From the NCBI RefSeq assembly GCF_030506325.1, contig NZ_CP120683.1, forward strand, positions 1,364,001 through 1,428,000: a stretch of 64,000 nt of DNA, given 5' to 3'. Below are positions 42,940 to 51,555 of this stretch, piece by piece. The position numbers and the translations under genes were made by a program. This DNA comes from Tunicatimonas pelagia. Its GTDB lineage: Bacteria > Bacteroidota > Bacteroidia > Cytophagales > Cyclobacteriaceae. The notes below the pieces were generated by a model. That model saw only the letters and a program-made list of their open reading frames with translations, was not told where the DNA came from and did not search any database. Within the stretch, counting starts at the first letter, position 1; every line of letters starts with the position of its first letter.

Positions 42940-45153
42940 TTAAGGCACCACCGCAATCTTACCGACGAAGGTCTCGGAACCATCGGCGGAAGCACTAAAG
43001 ACTAAATATACTCCTGACTGTACGCGATCACCCGTGTAGGCGCGTAAGTCCCAGGTGGCAGTGCCGCCCACGGCTTGCAGCTCCTGTACCAACACTCCCG
43101 AAACCGTAGTGATCTTCACCGTAGCTTGATTCACCAATCCTTGTATTCCTACTAAACCATCAAAACTCTGCCGCACCGGGTTTGGGAAGAGCTTTACCGA
43201 TTGGTGAGCAAAGACACCTTCGGTAGCCGTACTGCGAAACGAAACCACTCCCCGATCGGTAGCAATGAATACTTCCCCACTCTGATTATTGGCCACAATA
43301 TCCAGGATGACATCCGATATCAGTGGGCTATTTTCAGTAGTAAAATTATACACTAACTCCTCACCGGTTTCCGAGAAGAGCCATAGCCCCGAGTTGGTTC
43401 CAACCCATTTACGGTTGCCTCCGTCTACCGCTACCGAAGTAACGAACTCGCCTAACAGCAAAAACTGTCGGTCAAACACTGGCTTAAGCAAGGTAGCATC
43501 ACTAAATACTTGCTCAGGAGTCGGAAAAAAGGCTACGCCTTCGCTACCGGTAAGCCAAAGCTGGCCGTCCAAATCCACTGCCATATCGGTTAGCTGTCGC
43601 CCCGGAAGCTGCGAGGCATTCACTCGGTCGCTGATAAACAAACGATCATTATTCTCAGGATCAAATACTAGCAAATCACTCCCAGGCTGATCTAAGTCCC
43701 TGTTGCCAATCATCATCCATACCTGCTGGTTAAAGTCCTGCGCCAATTGCCGAGGATACCTGGCCGTATTACGATTGAATGCCACTGGTTGCCAGCGATT
43801 ATCATCCAGATTAATCAGGTGAAGCGATGAAACAGCATTGTAATTAGCTAGCCATAAGCGGTTTTGATTAGAAAGAAGAGCGGTAACCTGATCGTTCTCC
43901 AAGGTACTACCCGCACTCACCTGATTGAGTACCGAAAAGCCTTCCTGACCATCCCACTGTAAAACACCTTCACCCAAACTGGCAAAGTAATACTGCTGAG
44001 TAGGTTCGGCGTAGGCCACATCTGTAAGCCGAGAAGCCACGGGTAAACCGGAGTAGTTTTGCCACTGCCCATCTGAGAATACTGCGTAAGCTCCGGGGGC
44101 TTCATCCTTTAATGCTATCACCGCACCATTAGCGTAGCTCAATTTCTGAATATCATCGGAAACCGGACCGTTGGGTAAAAACTGCTCTACCTGCTCATTA
44201 GTAATCCTTAATAACCCTTGCTGCTGATCGGCAATCCAAAGGTCATTTTCTGTCTCGACAATAGCCTGAGCAAAACGAATTGTCTCACTTTCTACGGCTA
44301 CTACCTCGCCCGATCCACCTAGCCGAAAGGATTGTCCGTTGGTTAATATCAGAAGACCATCATTGGAAGATGCCAGTCCGTCAAATGCTGCTTCGGTAGA
44401 AAGCACAGTTGGTTCCCACCGCCCACTGCGATAGCGATACACCGCGTGTTGATCTACTGCTACAAAAAACTCACCACTCGAGAGTGCTAAGTGGCGCGTG
44501 GTTTCTTCTCCGGGAACAATATCAAATCGTTGCCAAGTATTGAAGTCCTGTCGATTGACCAATGGGGCTAAGGTGTTAGCAATAACTCCCGCTTCAGTCG
44601 CCAGAAAGATACTATCATCAACGATGGCCGACTGATAGATCGCTACCGTTTCCCCCGTCGCTCCTAGTTGAACGTACGATTCCTGAATCTGCCACGGCTC
44701 ATCTTGATTAAGATCCAAAGACAGCACTCGCACCCCGGCAGTAGTGGCAAGATAAACTAAGTTTTCTTGTACTAAAATATCGTAAATGATCTCACTATCA
44801 TCTGTTTCGTCCCGAATCAGAGTGAAAGGATACACCTCTCCATCGTAGATTAAATCTACCACTCCGCTCCGATACGCTAAAATTAATCCTACACCCGACG
44901 TATATCGCATGGCGGTGATGCCCACGTCAGAAAGACCATCATTCTTAGAGAGTATTTGCAGCGCATTATCCGACCGATTCAGGTAAAATAGTCCGTGTTC
45001 AGCCGCCACGTATATCCGCTCCGGGGTAACTTCAATAATGCGACTATCTTGATAGGAAAAGTGCGTTCGCCAGGTTTCAATAGGAATATCTGACTGCGCC
45101 AGCGGCCGTTGAATGAAACTCAGAAAGAACACGGCAGATACTAAAACTCTCAT
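42940..45153 (-). CDS. porZ: Type IX secretion system component PorZ
   Basis: 737-residue exported beta-propeller protein. Signal peptide ends at PLAQS; the mature N-terminus IPIETWRTHFSYQDSRIIEVTPERIYVAAEHGLFYL is typical of PorZ. Two-component-regulator-type propeller blades follow (LWLANYNAVSSLHLI, LWLTGSEGVAFF, RKWVGTNSGLWLF). The C-terminal 85 residues are a type A sorting domain: VKLFPNPV...ATVKITTVSGVLVQEL...WDLRAYTGDRVQSGVYLV. In Porphyromonas, PorZ is part of the surface attachment complex that delivers anionic LPS to cargo. Gene order with recO is compatible with other Bacteroidota. Confidence 0.85.
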   Translation of the reverse strand: MRVLVSAVFFLSFIQRPLAQSDIPIETWRTHFSYQDSRIIEVTPERIYVAAEHGLFYLNRSDNALQILSKNDGLSDVGITAMRYTSGVGLILAYRSGVVDLIYDGEVYPFTLIRDETDDSEIIYDILVQENLVYLATTAGVRVLSLDLNQDEPWQIQESYVQLGATGETVAIYQSAIVDDSIFLATEAGVIANTLAPLVNRQDFNTWQRFDIVPGEETTRHLALSSGEFFVAVDQHAVYRYRSGRWEPTVLSTEAAFDGLASSNDGLLILTNGQSFRLGGSGEVVAVESETIRFAQAIVETENDLWIADQQQGLLRITNEQVEQFLPNGPVSDDIQKLSYANGAVIALKDEAPGAYAVFSDGQWQNYSGLPVASRLTDVAYAEPTQQYYFASLGEGVLQWDGQEGFSVLNQVSAGSTLENDQVTALLSNQNRLWLANYNAVSSLHLINLDDNRWQPVAFNRNTARYPRQLAQDFNQQVWMMIGNRDLDQPGSDLLVFDPENNDRLFISDRVNASQLPGRQLTDMAVDLDGQLWLTGSEGVAFFPTPEQVFSDATLLKPVFDRQFLLLGEFVTSVAVDGGNRKWVGTNSGLWLFSETGEELVYNFTTENSPLISDVILDIVANNQSGEVFIATDRGVVSFRSTATEGVFAHQSVKLFPNPVRQSFDGLVGIQGLVNQATVKITTVSGVLVQELQAVGGTATWDLRAYTGDRVQSGVYLVFSASADGSETFVGKIAVVP

Positions 45154-45159
45154 AGTGCC

Positions 45160-45789
45160 TTAACGGGCTGAAGTATCTTCCTCGTCTTTAGTATGCTCCT
45201 TTTTATGCTGCCCCTGGTAGAAATAGTAGCGACTACGGGCTTCGTACTGATCACGGGCCCCCACTTGTATCTGATCGGGGGAATTATCTAAGCGATAAGA
45301 GAATGATGCCGCCGCACCAGATACCGCGCAGATAGCGTGAGTTTTAGTTACGTATTCGGCAATTGCCAGCAAGTTGGGCATGGCTCCGAAGGGTTTTCCT
45401 TCGTAATCCATATCCAGCCCAGCTACAATTACCCGTTTGCCCTGATTCGCTAATTCGTTACAAACACCTACAATCTCTTCATCGAAAAACTGAGCCTCGT
45501 CAATACCTATCACTTGATACCCCTCCACCTGCGAGAGAATATCCTGAGCACAATTTACACTGACAGAGGGAATACTCGTTTGATTATGCGACACCACGTG
45601 ATCTTTATCGTAGCGATTATCTAAAACAGGTTTGAAGATACGAACGGGCTGCTGGGCAATGATCGCCCGATTTAGTCGCCGGATCAGCTCTTCGGTTTTT
45701 CCGGAGAACATGCAGCCACAGATAACTTCAATCCAGCCGGTATACGGTTGGCCTAATGGAAGGCCACCTACTTGGGGTTCAGTAAACAT
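45160..45789 (-). CDS. tdk: Thymidine kinase (type II)
   Basis: 209 residues. P-loop EVICGCMFSGKTEELIRRLNRA (about residues 22-43), IGIDEAQFFDEEIV with the catalytic glutamate (about 94-107), and a lasso domain ICAVSGAAASFSYRLDN ... IQVGARDQYEARSRYYFYQ. Type II kinases usually bind structural zinc with two cysteine pairs here; only the first cysteine (ICAVSG) remains, the others being S, S and Y. The fold may tolerate this. It is 6 bp upstream of porZ on the same strand. Confidence 0.92.
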   Translation of the reverse strand: MFTEPQVGGLPLGQPYTGWIEVICGCMFSGKTEELIRRLNRAIIAQQPVRIFKPVLDNRYDKDHVVSHNQTSIPSVSVNCAQDILSQVEGYQVIGIDEAQFFDEEIVGVCNELANQGKRVIVAGLDMDYEGKPFGAMPNLLAIAEYVTKTHAICAVSGAAASFSYRLDNSPDQIQVGARDQYEARSRYYFYQGQHKKEHTKDEEDTSAR

Positions 45790-45847
45790 ATTGCCCGATC
45801 TTTGCTAGGGTATTGGTAACTAATTATCGAAGAATTAGATTGTATTA

Positions 45848-45875
45848 GTAGGCATCTTATCAATCGTATGCCTAC
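45848..45875. promoter_or_regulatory. Perfect 8-bp inverted repeat in a divergent promoter region
   Basis: GTAGGCAT (45848-45855) and ATGCCTAC (45868-45875) are separated by 12 bases, lying between the starts of tdk (minus) and the conserved hypothetical (plus). A dimeric regulator site or an RNA hairpin are both possible. Confidence 0.4.
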
Positions 45876-45915
45876 CAACCATAATTAATACCGTGCAAAA
45901 GAAATAAATAACCGT

Positions 45916-46941
45916 ATGGAGCGCAAACTTGATCAGGCGTTAGTAAAACAATACAGTGAAGAATTTACCGAGAAAGTGCTTTCTGTTGCCTATGCTACTA
46001 GTGAACGACTAAGTGGTAAGGCCATTCTCAATCTCACTCCAGTGAAGCAAATCAACCTCTTGGTTATCAAAGCACTATTCGATCAGTGGCAGCACGAGAT
46101 CGATAAGCTTCGCAGCCCTTATTTTGACTACGAATCGGAAGAAGTTCAGCAGGCACTGGATGATTTTATCAATACCCTTTCGCAACATATTTCAGTAGAC
46201 CAAAGCCACCTTCAGCCATTGGTTGAGCAGGCTGTTCAAGAAACTTTATATTTAGTGCTTAGCCCTAATGTTTACTACCAACAGCAAGTAGCAACTATTT
46301 CGGCTGAAGGTATCCGAGAAGAAGACGTGCTCACTTGGCTAAAGTACATCAAGATCAACCGCCCCTTATTGGAACTGTACATTAACAAGTTTCGGCAACA
46401 GCCAACCGCCGTGCTCGACACTGATGCAGCTACGCATTTGCTAGATGAAACGGTTAATGAATTTTCTGACCCGCTGGAAGATGCCTCACCGTACGTAGCT
46501 AGCTTTTCGGAAATATATTCTTTTGAACCTGAGCAATTGATGGCAGATAATGAGCCATCTCATTCGGAAGAAGAATCCGTGCGAACACCAGAAGAAGATG
46601 AGCATGAGGAAGCGGTAGTACCAACCGATCCTCGCACACTGCATGATTACTTGAGCGAACAATCGTCGGCGAACACTACGTTAACTGATATTCAGAAAAA
46701 ACATAAAATTGGAAGCATTCGCGAGTACATTGGGGTGAACCAGCGCTATATGTTTATTCGTGAGCTTTTTGGCAATGACCCTCAAGAATACCAACAGGCG
46801 ATTTACGAGCTAGACCAAAAACAGTCGTACGTAGAGGCATTCAATTTTCTTCGTCACGAATTTGCCCAAAAGCACCACTGGAAAATGGATTCAGAAGAAG
46901 TAGTTGAGTTACTAGAAATTGTTTCTAAACGATACAATTGA
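45916..46941 (+). CDS. Conserved Bacteroidota hypothetical protein
   Basis: 341 residues, soluble. N-terminal helical domain (about 1-165; ALVKQYSEEFTEKVLSVAYA, ILNLTPVKQINLLVIKALFDQWQHEI), an acidic disordered middle (about 200-235, rich in E), and a helical C-terminal block (about 255-341) with IGSIREYIGVNQRYMFIRELFGNDPQEYQQAIYELD, a highly patterned segment that is probably a binding module. I know proteins of this shape only as hypothetical in Bacteroidota. Convergent with rodA; the gap holds repeat words. Confidence 0.75.
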   Translation: MERKLDQALVKQYSEEFTEKVLSVAYATSERLSGKAILNLTPVKQINLLVIKALFDQWQHEIDKLRSPYFDYESEEVQQALDDFINTLSQHISVDQSHLQPLVEQAVQETLYLVLSPNVYYQQQVATISAEGIREEDVLTWLKYIKINRPLLELYINKFRQQPTAVLDTDAATHLLDETVNEFSDPLEDASPYVASFSEIYSFEPEQLMADNEPSHSEEESVRTPEEDEHEEAVVPTDPRTLHDYLSEQSSANTTLTDIQKKHKIGSIREYIGVNQRYMFIRELFGNDPQEYQQAIYELDQKQSYVEAFNFLRHEFAQKHHWKMDSEEVVELLEIVSKRYN

Positions 46942-47045
46942 TGAGTAATGATTGATGATGAATGAATAATGAGTAGTTAACGGCATCAATCATTACTCAT
47001 TCATCATTATTCATTCATCATTATTCATTCATCATTATTCATTTA
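46940..47045. repeat. Palindromic and tandem ATTCATTCATCATT repeat between convergent genes
   Basis: GATGAGTAATGATTGATG (46940-46957) is inverted at 46984-47001 with 17 of 18 positions matching. Right of it, 14-bp units ATTCATTCATCATT follow in tandem at 46995-47008 (two changes at the start), 47009-47022 and 47023-47036, with a partial copy to 47045 that runs into the rodA stop codon region. Adjacent direct copies without spacers exclude a CRISPR. Confidence 0.85.
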
Positions 47046-48311
47046 CCGAGTGAGCATCTGTAAACGGTGAGCGTCTAGTTTGAGTAGGATAAATAGCAGA
47101 ATGGTAAACGCCCAGAGCGAAGAACCGCCGTAGCTGAAGAATGGCAAAGGAATTCCAATCACGGGGAATAGCCCAATCGTCATACCAATGTTTACGGCGA
47201 AGTGGAAAAAGAGAATAGCCGCTACGCTGTAGCCGTATATGCGAGCAAAACCGGATTTTTGGCGTTCAGCAATAATTGTGACCCGATAGAGTAGCCAAAC
47301 AAATAGTATAATGAGCACAGCACTGCCTGTCCAGCCGTGCTCTTCACCAATGGTGCAAAAAATAAAGTCAGTGCTTTGTGCGGGAACGAAGTCGAACTTG
47401 GTTTGCGTACCCTGTAAAAAACCTTTACCCCATACCCCCCCTGAGCCGATAGCAATCTTAGATTGGGTTACGTTCCAGCCGTAGCCCATTGGATCACCGT
47501 CAGGATTAATGAGCGCTTTAATTCGGTTTTGCTGGTGGGGCTTTAATATATCTGTCACAAAAAAATCTACGCTAACCACTAGGCTGATTACTGCCACTGC
47601 TGTCACTGAGATACCAATAATGCGCTTAGTCTTGCGCGAGTTGATACCAATCAGCAAGAAGGCGGTAACCACCACGGCAATGATCAGATATACTTGACTA
47701 ATAAATAGTGTGAGCACAAATAAAATTACGGCGGCAATGCCAATCCCTAACAACAGAGGAGAAAAGCCCTCTCGATAAAAAACCAGCACAAAAGCGGCGT
47801 ATACCATAGCCGTTCCGGTATCGCCTTGTAGTATAATTAGAATTGCCGGCAGCCCAATGATGGCAAATAAGGTTAGCTGAGATTTAAGGTTGTAGAATAC
47901 CCGGTTATTGGTACTGAGGTACTTAGCCACCGCCAATGCAGTAGCAAACTTCGCAAACTCAGAAGGCTGCATCCGGAAGGATCCAATAGCGAACCAGGAC
48001 TTAGAACCCGCTATTTCCCGTCCAAACAGCAATACAAAAATGAGGATTAGAATAACACCCCCGTAGAAGAAATAGGCAAATGAGCTATAAAACCGAAAAT
48101 CTACTAACATAATAGTAGTAATGAGTACTCCGGCAGCTATAATCCATACCAACTGCTTACCTGATCTAAGTGAAAGATCAAAAATGCTCTGGTCAGCTTG
48201 CACGTCGTACACTACCGCATAAATGTTAAGCCAACCCAGAGCAACCAGTAGTAAGTACAGTGCAATTGTACCCCAATCTAGTCGGTTAACAAGTTGATTA
48301 CTCTCTCTCAC
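47043..48311 (-). CDS. rodA: Rod shape-determining protein RodA
   Basis: SEDS-family peptidoglycan glycosyltransferase of the elongasome, working with PBP2. About 422 residues with ten membrane spans. Signature regions: KSWFAIGSFRMQPSEFAK, QGDTGTAMVYAAF, HQQNRIKALINPDGDPMGYGWNVTQSKIAIGSGGVWGKGFLQGTQTKFDFVPAQSTDFIFCTIGEEHGW and the final GIPLPFFSYGGSS. GTG 48311 is chosen because it begins RESNQLVNRLDW two bases after the mrdA stop; a longer frame running into mrdA is less likely. Last gene of the mre operon. Confidence 0.94.
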   Translation of the reverse strand: MRESNQLVNRLDWGTIALYLLLVALGWLNIYAVVYDVQADQSIFDLSLRSGKQLVWIIAAGVLITTIMLVDFRFYSSFAYFFYGGVILILIFVLLFGREIAGSKSWFAIGSFRMQPSEFAKFATALAVAKYLSTNNRVFYNLKSQLTLFAIIGLPAILIILQGDTGTAMVYAAFVLVFYREGFSPLLLGIGIAAVILFVLTLFISQVYLIIAVVVTAFLLIGINSRKTKRIIGISVTAVAVISLVVSVDFFVTDILKPHQQNRIKALINPDGDPMGYGWNVTQSKIAIGSGGVWGKGFLQGTQTKFDFVPAQSTDFIFCTIGEEHGWTGSAVLIILFVWLLYRVTIIAERQKSGFARIYGYSVAAILFFHFAVNIGMTIGLFPVIGIPLPFFSYGGSSLWAFTILLFILLKLDAHRLQMLTR

Positions 48312-48313
48312 AA

Positions 48314-50125
48314 TTAGTAAATAAAGTCTCCGTTCAAAACAAATTCCTCCATATGCGGCCGTTCGGTGCAACCCTTCAGATACTGCTCAATCATTAGCCC
48401 GGAAATACCAGCAGCAGCCCGTGCTCCCTGTCCAGCGTTTTCTACGTAAACGGCGACAGCAATTTTAGGATCATCCTTAGGGGCAAAGGCAATAAACACC
48501 GAGTGGTCTTCCTCTCCCCGATCTTCATTATCAACGGTTCCGGTTTTACCACAGACCTCAATATCAGGTAGGTTAGCCCGCATACCGGTTCCGCTCTTAA
48601 TTACATCAGACATCGCTTCCACCGCTATCTCAAAATACTCGGGGCTCACATCGGTATAATTCTTTTCTTGATACTGGGCGAGAGACTGTCCATCTTCGCC
48701 GATAGATTTTATCATGTGCGGAGTGATGTAGTACCCCCGATTAGCAATAATCGCTGCCAGGTTAGCCATCTGCAGAGGTACAATTTGTAACTCCCCCCGC
48801 CCAATAGCATTAGAGTAAATGGTAGAGAATTTCCAGCGATTGTCTCCGTATATTTTATCATATAAAGAGGGGCCGGGCACATATCCTGCCCGCTCGTGCG
48901 GTAAATCAACACCTAACGGATGACCTAAGCCAAAGCTAGTTACGTATTTACGCCATTTCTCCAGGCCAATTTCAGTGTCAACAAAGGTATTTTCAGATGC
49001 TCCTTGGTTGAGCAGCCGGCGGTAGACGTTCCAGAAGTACGGGTTGCAGGATACCCGAATAGCCCCTCGCAAATCTTCATTAGTATGAGGGCCGTGACAA
49101 TCAATGATTCCTCGTTCGCAGCGAAAGCGGGTATTAGGCGTAATCACCCCTTCTTCTAAACCTATCAGTGCCTGAACGATTTTGAAAATTGAACCTGGGG
49201 GAAACGCTCCCATCAGCGGGCGATTAAACAGGGGTTTGGTGGTATCTGAGGCCAGTTTACTATAGTTTTTCCCGTAGTCTCTTCCAGTTAATAAATTAGG
49301 ATCATAAAACGGTGCCGATACGAAAGAAAGAATTTCACCGGTTTTGGGTTCAATCGCTACAATACTACCCCGTTTGCCCATCATTAGCGTTTCGGCATAT
49401 TCCTGTAGGTTGATGTCTACTGTGCTCACCAAATTTTCTCCCGCAATAGAAAGGGTATCAAAAGTACCATCTTTGTACGACCCTTTTTCTACCCCTCGTA
49501 CGTTTACCATTTTGTACTTCACGCCCCGCTTACCCCGCAGTTGCTCTTCGTACTTCGACTCAATACCCAGAATACCAATATAGTCGCCTTGCCGATAAAA
49601 ATTTTCCTCATCTCGCTCTAGCTGACCAGGACTCACCTCACCGATGTACCCTAGGGCATTAGCTAAACTTCGGTAAGTGTATGAGCGATTGGTACGTGCT
49701 TGAATGCGGAATCCGGGGAAATCGACCAAGTAATCTTGTACCGAAGCAAATGTATTGTTGGAAATCTGCTTGATGAACACTGAAGGCTTTACGTAGGAGT
49801 ATTGCTTAGCCTTCATTATTTTCTCATCGAACTCTTCCTTGGTAATTCCGAATATCTCGCAAAACGCCAGCGTATCTTTTAGCTGAACATCCTTCGGAAC
49901 AACTTCTAAGTTGTACACTGGAGCGTTATATACGATTAGCTTTCCGTTGCGGTCGTAAATCAGACCACGGAAGGGGTAGCGAATTTCCCGATCAATAATA
50001 TTACTGTCAGCTCTGGCTTGATAGTCTTCATTAAGTACCTGAATAGCGAATAACTTCACCAGGTAGATACCGGCAATAAGAATGAAAGTGAGCCGAATGA
50101 CAAATTTACGATTGTTGTTGATCAT
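48314..50125 (-). CDS. mrdA: Penicillin-binding protein 2
   Basis: Class B transpeptidase of the elongasome, 603 residues. N-terminal anchor (RLTFILIAGIYLVKLFAIQVL), PBP dimer domain with DRNGKLIVYNAP, transpeptidase domain with SxxK in GAFPPGSIFKIVQA, SxN-type SNAIGRGE and KTG in EVCGKTGTVDN. The final residues HMEEFVLNGDFIY resemble other Bacteroidota PBP2 tails. ATG overlaps the mreD stop (ATGA). Confidence 0.95.
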   Translation of the reverse strand: MINNNRKFVIRLTFILIAGIYLVKLFAIQVLNEDYQARADSNIIDREIRYPFRGLIYDRNGKLIVYNAPVYNLEVVPKDVQLKDTLAFCEIFGITKEEFDEKIMKAKQYSYVKPSVFIKQISNNTFASVQDYLVDFPGFRIQARTNRSYTYRSLANALGYIGEVSPGQLERDEENFYRQGDYIGILGIESKYEEQLRGKRGVKYKMVNVRGVEKGSYKDGTFDTLSIAGENLVSTVDINLQEYAETLMMGKRGSIVAIEPKTGEILSFVSAPFYDPNLLTGRDYGKNYSKLASDTTKPLFNRPLMGAFPPGSIFKIVQALIGLEEGVITPNTRFRCERGIIDCHGPHTNEDLRGAIRVSCNPYFWNVYRRLLNQGASENTFVDTEIGLEKWRKYVTSFGLGHPLGVDLPHERAGYVPGPSLYDKIYGDNRWKFSTIYSNAIGRGELQIVPLQMANLAAIIANRGYYITPHMIKSIGEDGQSLAQYQEKNYTDVSPEYFEIAVEAMSDVIKSGTGMRANLPDIEVCGKTGTVDNEDRGEEDHSVFIAFAPKDDPKIAVAVYVENAGQGARAAAGISGLMIEQYLKGCTERPHMEEFVLNGDFIY

Positions 50126-50649
50126 AATACGTTTCTACGTGAAGAAGAGTATATGATGTATTGAATAACTAATATCATGATAAACGAAAACACTGCACTG
50201 GCTACCGCTTTCAAGATAGTGTAACTGAATAGCTGGAATCCACCAATCTCAATAAAAAAGATTAAGATGTGGTGAACCAATAGCAGGGGCAATGCATAAG
50301 TTAAAAACCACTGCAACCCTTGCGACCGAGGCGATGGAATACTTCCCATATCGTACCCACCCCGAGGGGTCAGAAAGTCAATCCAAAACCTGCGGATGTA
50401 CATGATGAACACACAAGCCGCCGCGTGAATTCCAAAGGTATTATAGAAAACATCTACTAGCAGACCCGTAACAAATGCTAGTAACATCGCTGTTATAGCA
50501 CTTAGCTCAATCGGTAGCAAAAGCAGAAAAGCAAAATATACGTAGCAGAAAGCTACGTCAAACAGTACTAGCTTTCTCACTATCAGTACCTGAATAATAA
50601 AGAAAACAATAAAGTTAAGTGCTTGCGGTAGCAGATGCCGACTATTCAT
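50122..50649 (-). CDS. mreD: Rod shape-determining protein MreD
   Basis: 175-residue membrane protein with five to six spans (LNFIVFFIIQVLIVRKLVLF, YVYFAFLLLLPIELSAITAMLLAFVTGLLVDVFYNTFGIHAAACVFIMYIRRFWIDFL). The LLVDVFYNTFGIHAAA block is typical. Sequence similarity in this family is low; position between mreC and mrdA with 4-bp overlaps on both sides decides the call. Confidence 0.9.
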   Translation of the reverse strand: MNSRHLLPQALNFIVFFIIQVLIVRKLVLFDVAFCYVYFAFLLLLPIELSAITAMLLAFVTGLLVDVFYNTFGIHAAACVFIMYIRRFWIDFLTPRGGYDMGSIPSPRSQGLQWFLTYALPLLLVHHILIFFIEIGGFQLFSYTILKAVASAVFSFIMILVIQYIIYSSSRRNVL

Positions 50650-51554
50650 TCCCCCACAATAGTTTGGTGCAACAACGAATCCTTCTCCTGCTTTAGTTTA
50701 TTTTTTACCACGTATACATACGATAGTTGGTAAAAATCATTCGATAAGTCTACATCTATACTATAAAAGGCAGCGTCTTCTTCGGGACGCACTTCTTTCA
50801 CTGTTCCAATCAGAATTTCGGGAGGATAAATTCCACTGTAACCCGAAGTAACTACAGTATCTCCGGTGATAACATTAATATGGATAGGAATGTATCTTAA
50901 ACTGGCTGTTGTAGGATCAGAGCCACTCCATTCTATGGAGCCTAACGTGCTGGAGCGTTTCACCAGCGCAGACACATTCATATTGGTATGTAAAATCGAT
51001 GTTATTAGTGCGTAATGCTCCGATACATCTTTTACCTTCCCAACTACGCCGTTGGGACTAATCACGCCCATATTGGGTTCAATACCATCAGCTCGCCCTT
51101 TGTTGATAGTCACGTGATTTTTAAAGTTTTTAACCGTGTTGTCTACCACCTTCGACGGAATAAAAGCGTACTGCTGAAAGCGTAAGCTATCGGCTCGGCT
51201 GCGTACACGAGGTAGCACAAATAGAGAATCTTGCGATAGGGCTTGTAGTGCTAATGAATCTTCTATAATTGGGTTGAATACATCTTGCAGCGACTCGTTA
51301 GGTTGTCCGGAAAGAGCCGCCCGAAGCTGAGCGTTTTCCTGGGCTAGTTGATCGTTTGCCTCCTGAAGGTTGAAATATTCTGAAGCGGTATTAGAGAAAT
51401 CCATTACAGAAGCCACCATCTTATTAGACGAATTGATGACTGCTGCTTGGTGATATGCGTTATTATTGACAATAAAAAACCCACTTAGTCCCTCCAGGAC
51501 TACGAACAGGAGTGTGGTACGATATTTTAATAGAAATGAGAGTAGATTATACAT
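50646..51554 (-). CDS. mreC: Rod shape-determining protein MreC
   Basis: 302 residues. N-terminal anchor (TTLLFVVLEGLSGFFIV), coiled coil (ASEYFNLQEANDQLAQENAQLRAAL) and the periplasmic beta domains with NHVTINKGRADGIEPNMGVISPNGVVGKVKDVSEHYALITSILH, the MreC hallmark, then GDTVVTSGYSGIYPPEILIGTV. Organises the elongasome in the periplasm. One base separates it from mreB. Confidence 0.94.
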   Translation of the reverse strand: MYNLLSFLLKYRTTLLFVVLEGLSGFFIVNNNAYHQAAVINSSNKMVASVMDFSNTASEYFNLQEANDQLAQENAQLRAALSGQPNESLQDVFNPIIEDSLALQALSQDSLFVLPRVRSRADSLRFQQYAFIPSKVVDNTVKNFKNHVTINKGRADGIEPNMGVISPNGVVGKVKDVSEHYALITSILHTNMNVSALVKRSSTLGSIEWSGSDPTTASLRYIPIHINVITGDTVVTSGYSGIYPPEILIGTVKEVRPEEDAAFYSIDVDLSNDFYQLSYVYVVKNKLKQEKDSLLHQTIVGE

Positions 51555-51555
51555 C

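Noticed and set aside
46995-47045. Possible CRISPR array
   Set aside because: Direct head-to-tail 14-bp copies without spacers; no cas genes.
48312-48371. Upstream start for rodA
   Set aside because: The extension lies wholly inside mrdA and is not conserved; GTG 48311 starts two bases after the mrdA stop.
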